Origin: Hyphomicrobiaceae bacterium
GTDB lineage: Bacteria > Pseudomonadota > Alphaproteobacteria > Rhizobiales > Hyphomicrobiaceae
Assembly (NCBI GenBank): GCA_017353825.1
Contig: JAFMSC010000001.1
Coordinates: forward strand, 1-37,548
DNA: 37,548 nucleotides
Direction of reading: 5' to 3'
Positions within the stretch are counted from its first letter, which is position 1, and every line of letters begins with the position of its first letter. This document shows positions 1 to 8,152 of the stretch, piece by piece. The notes beneath the pieces were generated by a model that ran no database searches, was not told the DNA's origin, and worked only from the letters and a program-made list of their open reading frames with translations. The translations under genes were made by a program, and so were the position numbers.

Positions 1-258
1 CCGCTGCTGTTCGCGCTCTCCCTGCACGGGTTCATCGTCGGCCAGCCGTTCCGGTTGCGGCCCCTGCGCCAGGCCATCAGGCCCTGTGTGCAGCACAAGC
101 ACAAGGACCAGATCTGGTTCACGGGTGCCCACGACATCGCCCAGCATTGCTTTGCCATGGAGCGGCATCATTCCGGGCAGCCTCGAGGCGGCCGCCTGGG
201 GCAAAGCCGGCGACGCCACGCGGACGGCGAGCTAGCGTGCCCCGCGGCGCCTTATTAG
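1..258 (+). CDS. C-terminal end of a polysaccharide deacetylase-family protein (5' truncated by the window)
   Basis: Only the last 85 codons are present; the frame is open from base 1 and stops at TAG 256-258. The visible part reads LSLHGFIVGQPFRL, then a helix-like stretch, then W-F-T-G-A-H-D-I-A. This resembles the last strand and helix of NodB-fold polysaccharide deacetylases of the PuuE/allantoinase-like type (H-x-F/W-I/L-x-G-Q-P-x-R, then W-x-T-x-x-x-I). Members are metal-dependent hydrolases of acetyl or amide groups. The catalytic Asp and metal-binding His lie outside the window, so activity cannot be judged. The last 25 residues are Arg/Gly-rich and look like a run-on tail. The assignment is by eye from a short segment. 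Confidence 0.55.
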   Translation, partial: PLLFALSLHGFIVGQPFRLRPLRQAIRPCVQHKHKDQIWFTGAHDIAQHCFAMERHHSGQPRGGRLGQSRRRHADGELACPAAPY

Positions 259-286
259 GTCGGGCGTAGCACCCCAATCCGACCTC

Positions 287-320
287 GCTGGGCTGCCCTC
301 CTTGCTGGGCTGCCCTCCTT
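287..320. repeat. Tandem repeat, 17 bp x 2, perfect
   Basis: The unit GCTGGGCTGCCCTCCTT occupies 287-303 and is repeated exactly at 304-320, between the end of the deacetylase gene and the 3' end of the PhnA-like gene. It is one of the many unrelated short tandem duplications in this window. Confidence 0.9.
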
Positions 321-373
321 CATGCGGGTCCCACCGGCCTGATCGAGGGCGACCGGCTTGACTGCGATCGCCA

Positions 374-1348
374 TCAATGGAGGCTGGCGCGGCGTGCGGC
401 CGTGGCTTCCGCGGTGGTGAGCGTCGGCTCGACCGCGCCCATGCGGCCGCCCAGCCAAGCGGCAAGCGCGCCGAGAAGGAGGGCAAGGGAGCCGAACAAG
501 GCGCCGCGCGAGACCGCGGTAGCGGCCATTTGAGCGGCAGACGCAGCCTGCTCCTTCGCCACGTTGATGGCCTGGCGGTACTGCTCATCGTAGCGTCCGA
601 GCTGGGTGCGCGCCTGATCGGCGGGCACGCCCTGGGCCTTGGCGAGTGCCTGGACGGCGCGCTCGCGGGCGTCCTGGGCCTGGGCCGGATCGGACGTGAC
701 AGCGGAGCGCACGGCCGATACGGCCGCGTCCTTGAGGGCCGCTGGGTCGTTGCCGCCGCTGGCACCGCGAATGGCCTTCTCGATGCTCGCAAATGGGTCG
801 GCGGTGCGCGACACTCCGGGGGCTGCCGCCTGGAGGGCCGCCTGCGCGGCGGTGCCCACGGCCTGCGTGGCCCCGCCCGAGAGGCTGGCGAGCGTCCAGA
901 AGGCGCCGCCCAGGATCGCCCCGATCGCCGTGGTAAGCATGGCGAACATCAAGAGGGTGGAGAGTGCCCAAGCCGTAAGGCCATGCCACCCGCCTGTCTG
1001 CTTGCGCTGTCCGGACAGGCGCCCGGCGGCATAGCCGCCCACCAGCGCGGAGATGATGCCCGATAAGATCCCCCACAGCCCCGCGCCAATCGAGAACGAG
1101 GCGGCGGAGGGATTGGCGCCGCCGGCGGGATCGAAGGCGGAGGCTCCGAGGCCGATGCCGATCAGATTGAGGATCGACTGGGTGGCGAGGGCCAGCACCA
1201 CGCCGGCCAGCACGGCGCCCCAGCAGACGCGGTTGCTGAGGATGGTGCGCATGTCGTCTTCCGGCGTCACGCCGGTGGCATAGGCTGCGTCCGGTTCGCC
1301 GCGGGGCCGGGCGGGCTCTTGGGCGGTCTCTGGCTGGATGGAGGCCAT
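374..1348 (-). CDS. PhnA-like multi-pass membrane protein
   Basis: A protein of 324 residues from ATG at 1346-1348, chosen because GGAG lies about 8 bases upstream; the longer open frame reaching 1807 runs through repeat DNA. It has a short polar N-terminus, a first helix after SNRVCWGAVLAGV, a second with SGIISALVGGYAAGRLSG, a third in HGLTAWALSTLLMFAML, a long Ala/Gln-rich central region with predicted helix (about residues 165-280), and a last helix ending AAWLGGRMG. The S-N-R-V-x-W-G-A-x-x-A-G-V and G-G-Y-A-A-G-R-L-S-G blocks are typical of rhizobial inner-membrane proteins annotated as PhnA-like. No enzymatic motif is seen and the function is unknown. The promoter side (1349-1713) carries two tandem-repeat arrays. 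Confidence 0.75.
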   Translation of the reverse strand: MASIQPETAQEPARPRGEPDAAYATGVTPEDDMRTILSNRVCWGAVLAGVVLALATQSILNLIGIGLGASAFDPAGGANPSAASFSIGAGLWGILSGIISALVGGYAAGRLSGQRKQTGGWHGLTAWALSTLLMFAMLTTAIGAILGGAFWTLASLSGGATQAVGTAAQAALQAAAPGVSRTADPFASIEKAIRGASGGNDPAALKDAAVSAVRSAVTSDPAQAQDARERAVQALAKAQGVPADQARTQLGRYDEQYRQAINVAKEQAASAAQMAATAVSRGALFGSLALLLGALAAWLGGRMGAVEPTLTTAEATAARRASLH

Positions 1349-1444
1349 GATCGTGCTCCGAGCTTGGCTAAAGGCTTTGAGGGGAGAATGCCCGTTTCCA
1401 AGCCCGGTTCCGTCGAGCCCGCGCAGGCGGGGTTCAAGATGCTC

Positions 1445-1523
1445 AAGGTGGCCCCAAAGGTGGCCCCAAGGTGTCCCCAAGGTGCCCCCCCAAGGTGCCC
1501 CCAAGGCGCCCCCAAGGCGCCCC
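1445..1523. repeat. Tandem repeat, about 11 bp x 7
   Basis: Seven consecutive degenerate copies of AAGGTGGCCCC (starts near 1445, 1457, 1468, 1479, 1492, 1503 and 1514), with C-run length differences and a GT to GC change in the last two. The array lies between the divergent PhnA-like and DUF992-like genes. Confidence 0.9.
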
Positions 1524-1547
1524 ATGTTCGTGTGCCCGTGCGCATGA

Positions 1548-1589
1548 GAATTGCCGGGGAACAAAGCAGAATTGGCGGGGAACAAAGCG
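1548..1589. repeat. Tandem repeat, 21 bp x 2
   Basis: Two 21-bp copies, 1548-1568 and 1569-1589, beginning GAATTG and ending GGGGAACAAAGC plus one base, with two mismatches. It lies 25 bp from the 11-bp array, in the same divergent intergenic region. Confidence 0.85.
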
Positions 1590-1713
1590 CGACCGCTCAG
1601 GTTGTCCAAGGGTCCGCCCGCGAGGCGGTTCGGCGGGGTTGGGAACCTGTAGGCCGCGGAGCGTGACGGGCATCCACGTTCCGGCTGCGGCCGGCTTCGG
1701 AAAGCGAGGCGAC

Positions 1714-2205
1714 GTGCACGGGATAGGGTCGGCGGCTGTGCTGGCGGCGGGTTTGGCGTGGAGCGTGGCCGCCGCCGATCAGACTGTGGAGGCGGGGCTC
1801 CTTTCATGCCACGTGTCCGACCCGGTCGAGGCCGAGGGGGGCGATACTGGGCAGGTGCGGCGCCTCCTTTGCGACTTCAAGCCGAAGAACGGAGCGGAGG
1901 AAACCTATACGGGCAAGGTGCAGGTGGCGGCGAGATCGCCCGAGGAAAAGCGCACGCTGCTGTGGATGGTTAAGATGACGTCGGCACAGCCCTGGCCTCC
2001 AGGGTTCCTCCAGCAGAGTTATGCGGCCGACCCAAAGACGCCCGCGGGGCAGATCCCCGACCTGATCGGCCAGGTGAACGCGGGTATCGTGCTCCAGTCG
2101 ATGACCGAGAGGAAGGAGGGCAGCGCCAGTGCGGGGGAGAAATCACCGGCAGCCGCCTTCGCCGTGCTCGGGGCGGAACTCAATCTGAAATCCACGACCG
2201 GCTGA
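1714..2205 (+). CDS. DUF992-like small secreted protein
   Basis: A protein of 163 residues from a GTG at 1714, preceded by GCGAGGCGAC; an alternative GTG lies at 1663 with poor spacing to a GGAG. The N-terminus (GIGSAAVLAAGLAWSVAAA) is a Sec-type signal with likely cleavage after AAA, giving a mature protein starting DQTVEAG. The mature part has L-L-S-C-H-V, then a second Cys in L-L-C-D-F-K-P, then Y-T-G-K-V. This Cys/Cys/YTG layout is that of DUF992 proteins, small periplasmic proteins of Rhizobiales with unknown role. The middle is more divergent than usual, so family membership is an inference. It is convergent with the next gene; the two stops are only 8 bp apart. Confidence 0.6.
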   Translation: MHGIGSAAVLAAGLAWSVAAADQTVEAGLLSCHVSDPVEAEGGDTGQVRRLLCDFKPKNGAEETYTGKVQVAARSPEEKRTLLWMVKMTSAQPWPPGFLQQSYAADPKTPAGQIPDLIGQVNAGIVLQSMTERKEGSASAGEKSPAAAFAVLGAELNLKSTTG

Positions 2206-2213
2206 GGATGCCG

Positions 2214-3245
2214 TCAACGCCAGCCGAGGGCGGGGGCGACGTGGGTGAGGATGGCCTCTATGACGTGGGCGTTGTAGGCGACGCCCAGCTGGTTGGGGAC
2301 GGTGAGGAGCAGCGTATCGGCCTCGGCGATGGCCTCGTCCTCGGCCAGCTGAGTGGCGAGGACGTCCGGCTCGGCGGCGTAGCTGCGTCCGAAGATGGCT
2401 CGCGTCTTAGGGTCGATGAAGCCGATTTGGTCCTGGTCCTCCCTGGAGCCACCGAAGTAGGTGCGGTCGCGGTCGTCAACAAGGGCGAAGATGCTGCGGC
2501 TCACCGACACGCGGGGCTCGCGCGCGTGGCCCGCCGACTTCCAGGCCTCGCGGAAGGCGCGGATCTGAGCGGCCTGCTGAATGTGGAAGGGGCGGCCGTC
2601 CTCATCGTTCTTGAGCGTGGAACTCTGCAGGTGCATGCCGAGCTTGGCGGCCCAGATGGCGGTGGCATTGGAGCCGGCGCCCCACCAGATGCGCTCGCGT
2701 AAGCCCTCCGAGTGCGGCTCGACGCGCAGGAGCCCCGGCGGATTGGCAAACATGGGCCGCGGGTTGGGCTTGGCGAAGCCCTGGCCGCGCAGCACGTCCA
2801 GGAACACCTCGGCGTGATGCCGGCCCATGTCGGCGTCGGTCTGGCCCTCGGGCGGGGCGTAGCCGAAGTAGCGCCAGCCGTCGATCACCTGTTCTGGCGA
2901 GCCGCGGCTGATGCCGAGCTGCAGGCGCCCGCCAGCAATGAGGTCGGCCGCGCCCGCGTCCTCGGCCATGTAGAGCGGGTTCTCATAGCGCATGTCGATG
3001 ACGGCGGTGCCGATCTCGATGCGGCTGGTCCTGGCGCCGACGGCGGCCAACAACGGGAACGGCGAGGCAAGCTGGCGGGCGAAGTGGTGGACGCGGAAAA
3101 AGGCCCCGTCCGCACCCAGCTCCTCGGCGGCGACGGCGAGATCGATGGACTGCAATAGCGCATCGGCGGCCGAGCGGGTCTGCGAGTGGGGCGAGGGCGA
3201 CCAGTGGCCGAACGACAGGAAGCCGATCTTCTTGTTGGCGGGCAT
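2214..3245 (-). CDS. LLM-class (luciferase-like) flavin-dependent oxidoreductase
   Basis: A protein of 343 residues from ATG 3243-3245. It has the bacterial luciferase TIM-barrel layout: an N-terminal KIGFLSFGHW strand, then D-x-A-V-A-A-E-E-L-G-A-D-G-A-F-F-R-V-H-H-F, the R-I-E-I-G-T-A-V strand, the D-x-I-A-G-G-R-L-Q-L-G-I-S-R-G block, and a C-terminal D-x-L-L-L-T-V-P-N-Q-L-G segment. Such enzymes use reduced FMN or F420 and oxygen to oxidise small organic molecules; substrate cannot be told from sequence alone. It is a single-gene unit on its strand. The region upstream (3246-3707) separates it from the divergent HAD/ATPase gene and carries repeats. Confidence 0.85.
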   Translation of the reverse strand: MPANKKIGFLSFGHWSPSPHSQTRSAADALLQSIDLAVAAEELGADGAFFRVHHFARQLASPFPLLAAVGARTSRIEIGTAVIDMRYENPLYMAEDAGAADLIAGGRLQLGISRGSPEQVIDGWRYFGYAPPEGQTDADMGRHHAEVFLDVLRGQGFAKPNPRPMFANPPGLLRVEPHSEGLRERIWWGAGSNATAIWAAKLGMHLQSSTLKNDEDGRPFHIQQAAQIRAFREAWKSAGHAREPRVSVSRSIFALVDDRDRTYFGGSREDQDQIGFIDPKTRAIFGRSYAAEPDVLATQLAEDEAIAEADTLLLTVPNQLGVAYNAHVIEAILTHVAPALGWR

Positions 3246-3707
3246 GGACGAGGGTTCCGGGAGAGATGCGCAAGCGAGCTCTTGAGGAGAAGCGCGTACT
3301 GCCTCGCCGCCGCACTGTAAACCCGGAGTGAGTGGAACGCTGGCAGGGCCGCGAGGATTGTCTTAGGCACTGGCAGATGATGACAGATGATGATGAAGTG
3401 CGTGGCCCCCCATGACGTCCCGCGGTGAAATGACGTCCCGCGGTGAAATGGCGTCCCGTGGTGAGGCGGCCACGTGCGGCTCCCCTTGGGGAGAGGACGT
3501 GAGGCCATCACTTGCGATCGTGCACCGTGCGGGCAGCCGATAAAATCGCACGCGCGCGGACGTAAGTCATTTGGCCGAGTTGGTGAGGGAGCGTCTGTGT
3601 TGGGAAGGCTCCTCATCGGGCCCTTTCGGGACGCCTCCTCCACCCCTTCGCTCTGGAGGTTCATTGCAAACCGCTGAGCATCTCAACATCGTGAGGTTGC
3701 GCCCCCC
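3246..3707. other. Divergent intergenic region with short repeats
   Basis: 462 bp between divergent genes. It contains CAGATGATGA twice in tandem (3374-3393) and the 18-bp triplet repeat at 3412-3465. No convincing coding frame with a ribosome binding site was found; the open frames over the repeat exist because an 18-bp unit preserves frame. Promoters of both flanking genes should lie here, but I cannot place them. Confidence 0.6.
3412..3465. repeat. Tandem repeat, 18 bp x 3
   Basis: The unit ATGACGTCCCGCGGTGAA occupies 3412-3429 and 3430-3447 identically. A third copy at 3448-3465 carries A-to-G, C-to-T and A-to-G changes. It sits in a divergent promoter region. Confidence 0.9.
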
Positions 3708-5426
3708 GTGTTCTTTGTGGCCCTAGTGACTGACTACGACGGCACCCTGGCCAAGGACGGTCGGGTGGATGGCGCCACCGTCAAGGCCCTGGAGGAGGTG
3801 CGGCGCTGCGGCCGCAAGCTGGTCCTGGTCACCGGCCGCGAGCTTGCTAGCCTTGAACGCGCCTTTCCGGAGCTAGCTCTGTTCGATCTCGTGGTGGCCG
3901 AGAATGGCGCTCTCATCTTCAACCCGGCCAAGAAGCTTGAGACCCTGCTGGCCGAGCCACCCTCGCAGGCGCTGATCGAACGGCTGCGGGCGCGCGCCGT
4001 GGCGCCGCTGTCGGTGGGCCGTACCATCATCGCCACGCGCGAGCCGCACGAGAAGGTCGTCCTGGAGGCGATCCACGAGCTGGGGCTGGAGCTGCATATT
4101 ATCTTCAACAAGGGCGCGGTGATGGTGCTGCCAGGCAACGTCAACAAGGCCTGGGGGCTCAAGCGGGCGCTGAAGGCGCTGTGCCTGTCGCCGCACAACG
4201 TGGTGGGCATCGGCGATGCCGAGAACGACCAGGCGTTCCTGAGCGCCTGCGGCTGCGCCGCCGCCGTGGCCAACGCGCTGGCGTCGGTGAAGGCGCGGGC
4301 CGACATGGTGGTCTCCGATCACGGCGCCGGCGTCGCGGAGCTAGCCCGGCTCATGACCGAGCACGACCTTGTCGGCTGCCGCCTGAACCTTCCGAGGATC
4401 CGACCCGTGATCGGAACCCTGGCGGACGGCGGGGCGGGTAAGGTCCCCGTGTGCCTCAGTCCGTTCGAGACCCTCCTGATCACCGGCTCCTCTGGCGGCG
4501 GCAAGTCCACCTTGGTGACGGCGCTGCTGGAACAGATGCAGGATCTCGCTTTCCAGTTCTGCGTGGTCGATCCGGAGGGGGACTACTCGGAATTTCCCGA
4601 TGCGGTGGTGGTGGGGGACAGCCGGCAAGAGCCGAGGCTGTCGGAAGTCATGCACCTGCTGGGCAAGCCCGATGTGAGCGTGGTTGTGAACCTGCTGGCC
4701 ATCGACCCCCAGGAGCGGCCGGGCTTCCTCGCCAAGTTCCTGCCCGAAATCGCCAAGCTGCGCTCCCAAACCGGTCGGCCGCATTGGATCGTGCTTGACG
4801 AGGCGCATCACTGCCTGCCAGCCGGCCGCGACGCCGCGCCCATGCTTCCCCGCGAGTTCCCGGCCGCGGTCGCAGTGACGGTGCACCCAGAGGAGGTCGC
4901 CCCGCATTTCCTCAAGACCGTGACGACCGTAGTGGGCGTCGGCGACGGCTCGCTCGCCGCCATCGGGAAGTTCTGCAAGGCGACCGGCCGGCCGCTGCCT
5001 CAGCTGGCCGTTGGGCTCAAGGACGCGGAAGTCCACGTGCTCGGCCGCGAGGGCCCGGTCGAGGTGGTCGCGCCGCGCAAGCCCAAGGAGAAGCAGAAGC
5101 GCCACGCGCGCAAGTACGCCGAGGGCGATCTCGGCGCCGACAAGAGCTTCCGCTTCCGTGGTCCCGACAACGCGCTCAACCTGCGCGCCCAGAACCTGTC
5201 GACCTTCCTGCAGATGGGCGAAGGCGTGGACGACAGGACTTGGCTGCACCACCTGCGCGCCGGCGAGTATTCGAGGTGGTTCCGTAATGCCATCAAGGAT
5301 GATGATCTGGCCGCCGAGGCCGCCGTCATCGAGGCGGACGCGTCGCTGTCGCCGGAGGAGAGTAGAGCGCGCATCAAAGACATCATCGACCGCCGCTACA
5401 CTGCGCCTGCGAAAGAGAAGTGCTAG
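3708..5426 (+). CDS. Fusion protein: HAD-IIB phosphatase domain plus P-loop (HerA/DUF87-like) ATPase domain
   Basis: A protein of 572 residues from GTG 3708 (GTG 3717 also possible). Residues 1-230 form a Cof-type HAD-IIB domain: motif I D9-Y-D11-G-T, motif II T42 in VTGR, Lys147 in NVNKAWGL, and motif IV G169-D170-A-E-N-D174. These proteins dephosphorylate small sugar phosphates or similar metabolites. Residues from about 245 form a second domain with Walker A GSSGGGKST (260-268), VVDPEGDYSEF and Walker B WIVLDEAHH (360-368), as in HerA/DUF87-type ATPases. A charged linker (PRKPKEKQKRHARK) leads to a C-terminal region with LNLRAQNLSTFLQMGEGV and WLHHLRAGEYSRWFR. Both active sites appear complete. 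The biological role of the pairing is unknown to me. The gene stands alone. Confidence 0.85.
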   Translation: MFFVALVTDYDGTLAKDGRVDGATVKALEEVRRCGRKLVLVTGRELASLERAFPELALFDLVVAENGALIFNPAKKLETLLAEPPSQALIERLRARAVAPLSVGRTIIATREPHEKVVLEAIHELGLELHIIFNKGAVMVLPGNVNKAWGLKRALKALCLSPHNVVGIGDAENDQAFLSACGCAAAVANALASVKARADMVVSDHGAGVAELARLMTEHDLVGCRLNLPRIRPVIGTLADGGAGKVPVCLSPFETLLITGSSGGGKSTLVTALLEQMQDLAFQFCVVDPEGDYSEFPDAVVVGDSRQEPRLSEVMHLLGKPDVSVVVNLLAIDPQERPGFLAKFLPEIAKLRSQTGRPHWIVLDEAHHCLPAGRDAAPMLPREFPAAVAVTVHPEEVAPHFLKTVTTVVGVGDGSLAAIGKFCKATGRPLPQLAVGLKDAEVHVLGREGPVEVVAPRKPKEKQKRHARKYAEGDLGADKSFRFRGPDNALNLRAQNLSTFLQMGEGVDDRTWLHHLRAGEYSRWFRNAIKDDDLAAEAAVIEADASLSPEESRARIKDIIDRRYTAPAKEKC

Positions 5427-5537
5427 CGACGCCGGGGTGGCAGGCGGCGGGTTTGGCCGGTGGAAGACGCGAGCGGGGAGCGAGCCCGTGCTGCCGGGCC
5501 GCGAGCGGGGGCGAGAGAGCAGGCGGTGGACATGCGG

Positions 5538-6584
5538 CTATCGCCGCGTGTAGCCCTTGAGCCGGTCGAGCAGATCCTTGAGCGGGTCGTCGACCCAGGC
5601 GTAGGTGAGAAAGTCGCGGTGGTCGGCGTCCTTAGGAGCGGGCAGGAAGGCGACGCTGCCCGGCCGCAACCGCGGCTCCAGTGACGTGGCAACTGGGATG
5701 TGCCGTCCAGCGAGCACCTTCTGCAGCTGGTCATTGCGTGCCTGGGTGGAGTGCGTGTAGGTGCTCACGAAGAAGGCGGACTTCTGTCTGGCTACCCAGT
5801 CGGCGAAGGTGTCAAGCTCACCGTAGAGGGCGTCGAACAACACCACACCTCGCAGACGGTTACCGATGCCGCCGTGGTGAACGCACGAGGCCGTCGTGAG
5901 GTAGCCGCCGCTGTAGGCCACGATCACCACCGGCATGCTGGCGAACGATCTCACCGAGCGCGGGTCGCCGTGCAGGCGCGCTAGGTACTGCGCGGCCTCA
6001 CCCAGGAAGCGGGCGAAGGCGCCCGGTTCCCAGAACTTGCCGGCGCTGGAGTCGGCGGCGTTGAAGGCGAGCTGCGGCGCCACCAGCGCAGCGTTGATGC
6101 CCGAGGCGGAAATCTGCGCCGGCACCTGCTGGCGCAGATAGACATCGTCGGCGAGCTTGGCACCGTGGCCGTGGAAGAAGACGATGAGGAGGCTCGGCCG
6201 CCGGATGTCGAAGCCCTTGGGCAAGTGCAGCAGCACCTGGCGGTCGCTGTAGGTCTCGTCCTCCCAGTAGATGCGGCCGGCGCCGGTGCGATGGCCGCGC
6301 CGACCGTTCTCGTCCACGTCCAGAAATGGCTTGTTGGTGCGCGGTACCAGCCCGTGATACGGGAACGGGGCCGTCTCGAACTCCACGAGCTTGGAGCGTG
6401 CGCGAGCGAGAGGGCCGCTGCGAGCCTGCACCGGGTAGGGAACGGGGATGCTCTCGACGGCGGTCTCAGTTCGCGCGGCCGGCGCCCCGGCAGCTCTGCC
6501 GGCGACCGCCAGTCCCCCCAAGAGGAGCAGCGCGGCGGCGATCCGCGCGGGGGAACCCCCGTATCTTCCCCTAGGCTCCTGCAA
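5538..6584 (-). CDS. Exported alpha/beta hydrolase-fold protein
   Basis: A protein of 348 residues. The only upstream start in frame is TTG at 6582-6584, because an in-frame stop lies two codons before it; GGTGAG about 6 bases upstream could serve as ribosome binding site. Residues 1-34 are a signal peptide (AALLLLGGLAVAG, Ala-rich cleavage zone). The body has the oxyanion-type H138-G-H-G after IVFF, a nucleophile elbow A-Y-S225-G-G-Y, a candidate acid D251 (VVLFDALYG) and a candidate His322 (KDADHRDF). The order fits Ser-Asp-His. Substrate is unknown; esterase or polyester depolymerase-like activity is possible but not shown. It is divergent from the APC permease across about 190 bp. Confidence 0.75.
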   Translation of the reverse strand: MQEPRGRYGGSPARIAAALLLLGGLAVAGRAAGAPAARTETAVESIPVPYPVQARSGPLARARSKLVEFETAPFPYHGLVPRTNKPFLDVDENGRRGHRTGAGRIYWEDETYSDRQVLLHLPKGFDIRRPSLLIVFFHGHGAKLADDVYLRQQVPAQISASGINAALVAPQLAFNAADSSAGKFWEPGAFARFLGEAAQYLARLHGDPRSVRSFASMPVVIVAYSGGYLTTASCVHHGGIGNRLRGVVLFDALYGELDTFADWVARQKSAFFVSTYTHSTQARNDQLQKVLAGRHIPVATSLEPRLRPGSVAFLPAPKDADHRDFLTYAWVDDPLKDLLDRLKGYTRR

Positions 6585-6778
6585 GTCTCACCATCTGAAA
6601 ACGTCTTCCCGAAATCCCTGCCGCACCGGAACGACGCGTCGAGCCTCGAGCCGAACCCGATGCCAATGTCACGCGGGCAGCGCTCAACTAAGCCCCAATC
6701 GTGTCCGAAGCGTGGACATATCCTGGTGATCATGCTTAACGCCTTGCTGCCGCACCCGTTTCGAAAAATGGGCCTGTC

Positions 6779-8149
6779 ATGACCGCTGGACGCTTGGGCA
6801 AGATTGCATCTGGCGGCGCCTCTGAGAAGGCTGCGCCGGTGACGGCGGCGACGGCCGTGGCGTTGGCCGTGGCGAACATGATCGGCATCGGCGTGTTCAC
6901 CAGCCTGGGGTTTCAGGTGCGGGACCTGCCCTCCGGCTTCGCGCTCATCCTGCTGTGGGTGGTGGGCGGCATCATCGCGCTCTGCGGAGGGCTCTCCTAT
7001 GCCGAGCTGGCGACCGCGTTTCCCCGCTCAGGTGGCGAGTACAACCTGCTGTCGCACATTTATCACCGCGCGGTGGGGTTCCTCGCGGGCTGGCTGTCGG
7101 CGACGGTTGGCTTCTCGGCGCCGACGGCGTTGGCGGCCATGGCCTTCAGCGGCTACCTCGTGGGCGCCTGGCCCGGCGGCGTGCCGCCGTGGGTGACGGT
7201 GGCGCTGGCCCTGGCGGTGGTCTGGATCGTCACGCTCGTGCACCTCATCGGCACCAAGGGCGCCAGCACGTTCCAGAACGTGTCCACCCTGTTCAAGGTT
7301 GCGCTTATCGTCGGGTTCATCGCCATGGCCGGCGCCTACGGCCATCGCCAGCCGCTGTCGTTCGCGCCCTCTGCGGGGGACATCTCGCTCATCGTGAGCC
7401 CGCCGTTCGCCGTCAGCCTGGCCTATGTGATGTACTCCTATGCCGGCTGGAACGCCGTGACCTACATTGCCGGCGAGGTGCGCGACCCGCGCCACACGGT
7501 CCCGTTCTCGGTCATCGCCGGCGTCGCCGTCGTTACGCTGCTCTACGTTGCCCTCAACGCCGTGTTTCTCTACACCACGCCGCTGTCCCAGCTCGCGGGG
7601 CAGATCCCTGTGGCTGCCATCGCCGGCCAGCACATCTTCGGCGCCACAGGCGCGCGCATCGTCGATGCGGTCATCTCAATCGGCCTGGTGCCGTCGATCA
7701 GTGCCATGATGTGGCTCGGACCGCGCGTGACCATGGCGATGGGGGAGGACTTCCCGCTGCTGTCAGCCTTCGCGCGCAAGACCCGGAGCGGGGTGCCGGC
7801 ATTGGCCGTCATTTTGCAACTGGCTGTGGTGACTTTGCTACTGTTCACGCAGAGTTTCGAGTCGATCGTCGAGTTCATACAATTTAGTTTAACGATCTCG
7901 TCGTTCCTTACCGTACTGGGCGTCATCGTGCTTCGCTTCACGCAGCCGGCACTGCCCCGCCCCTACAAGGTCTGGGGCTATCCGATCACTCCGCTTCTGT
8001 TCCTGGCCGTGTCGCTGTTCATGATGATCAACCTCGTGCTGGAAAGACCCGCGCAATCACTGACCGGGGTCGGCATTATGCTGTCGGGCTTGATTGTCTA
8101 CGCCGTCTCGGTCAGACATTCCCGCGGTAATATCCCAGGGAGTTCCTGA
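6779..8149 (+). CDS. APC-superfamily amino acid permease
   Basis: A protein of 456 residues from ATG 6779 with about twelve hydrophobic helices. The first helix carries N-M-I-G-I-G-V-F, the substrate-binding glycine motif of APC transporters; further hallmarks are Y-A-E-L-A-T-A-F-P-R-S-G-G-E-Y after helix 2, S-Y-A-G-W-N-A-V-T-Y-I-A-G-E-V-R-D-P in helix 6 and following, and P-A-L-P-R-P-Y-K-V-W-G-Y-P near the C-terminus. It is most like the LAT/YfnA-type uptake carriers. Substrate is not predictable. The stop at 8149 lies 3 bp before the start of the next exported protein, so the two are probably cotranscribed. A stretch near 7800-7920 is locally richer in A and T than the rest. Confidence 0.9.
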   Translation: MTAGRLGKIASGGASEKAAPVTAATAVALAVANMIGIGVFTSLGFQVRDLPSGFALILLWVVGGIIALCGGLSYAELATAFPRSGGEYNLLSHIYHRAVGFLAGWLSATVGFSAPTALAAMAFSGYLVGAWPGGVPPWVTVALALAVVWIVTLVHLIGTKGASTFQNVSTLFKVALIVGFIAMAGAYGHRQPLSFAPSAGDISLIVSPPFAVSLAYVMYSYAGWNAVTYIAGEVRDPRHTVPFSVIAGVAVVTLLYVALNAVFLYTTPLSQLAGQIPVAAIAGQHIFGATGARIVDAVISIGLVPSISAMMWLGPRVTMAMGEDFPLLSAFARKTRSGVPALAVILQLAVVTLLLFTQSFESIVEFIQFSLTISSFLTVLGVIVLRFTQPALPRPYKVWGYPITPLLFLAVSLFMMINLVLERPAQSLTGVGIMLSGLIVYAVSVRHSRGNIPGSS

Positions 8150-8152
8150 GTC

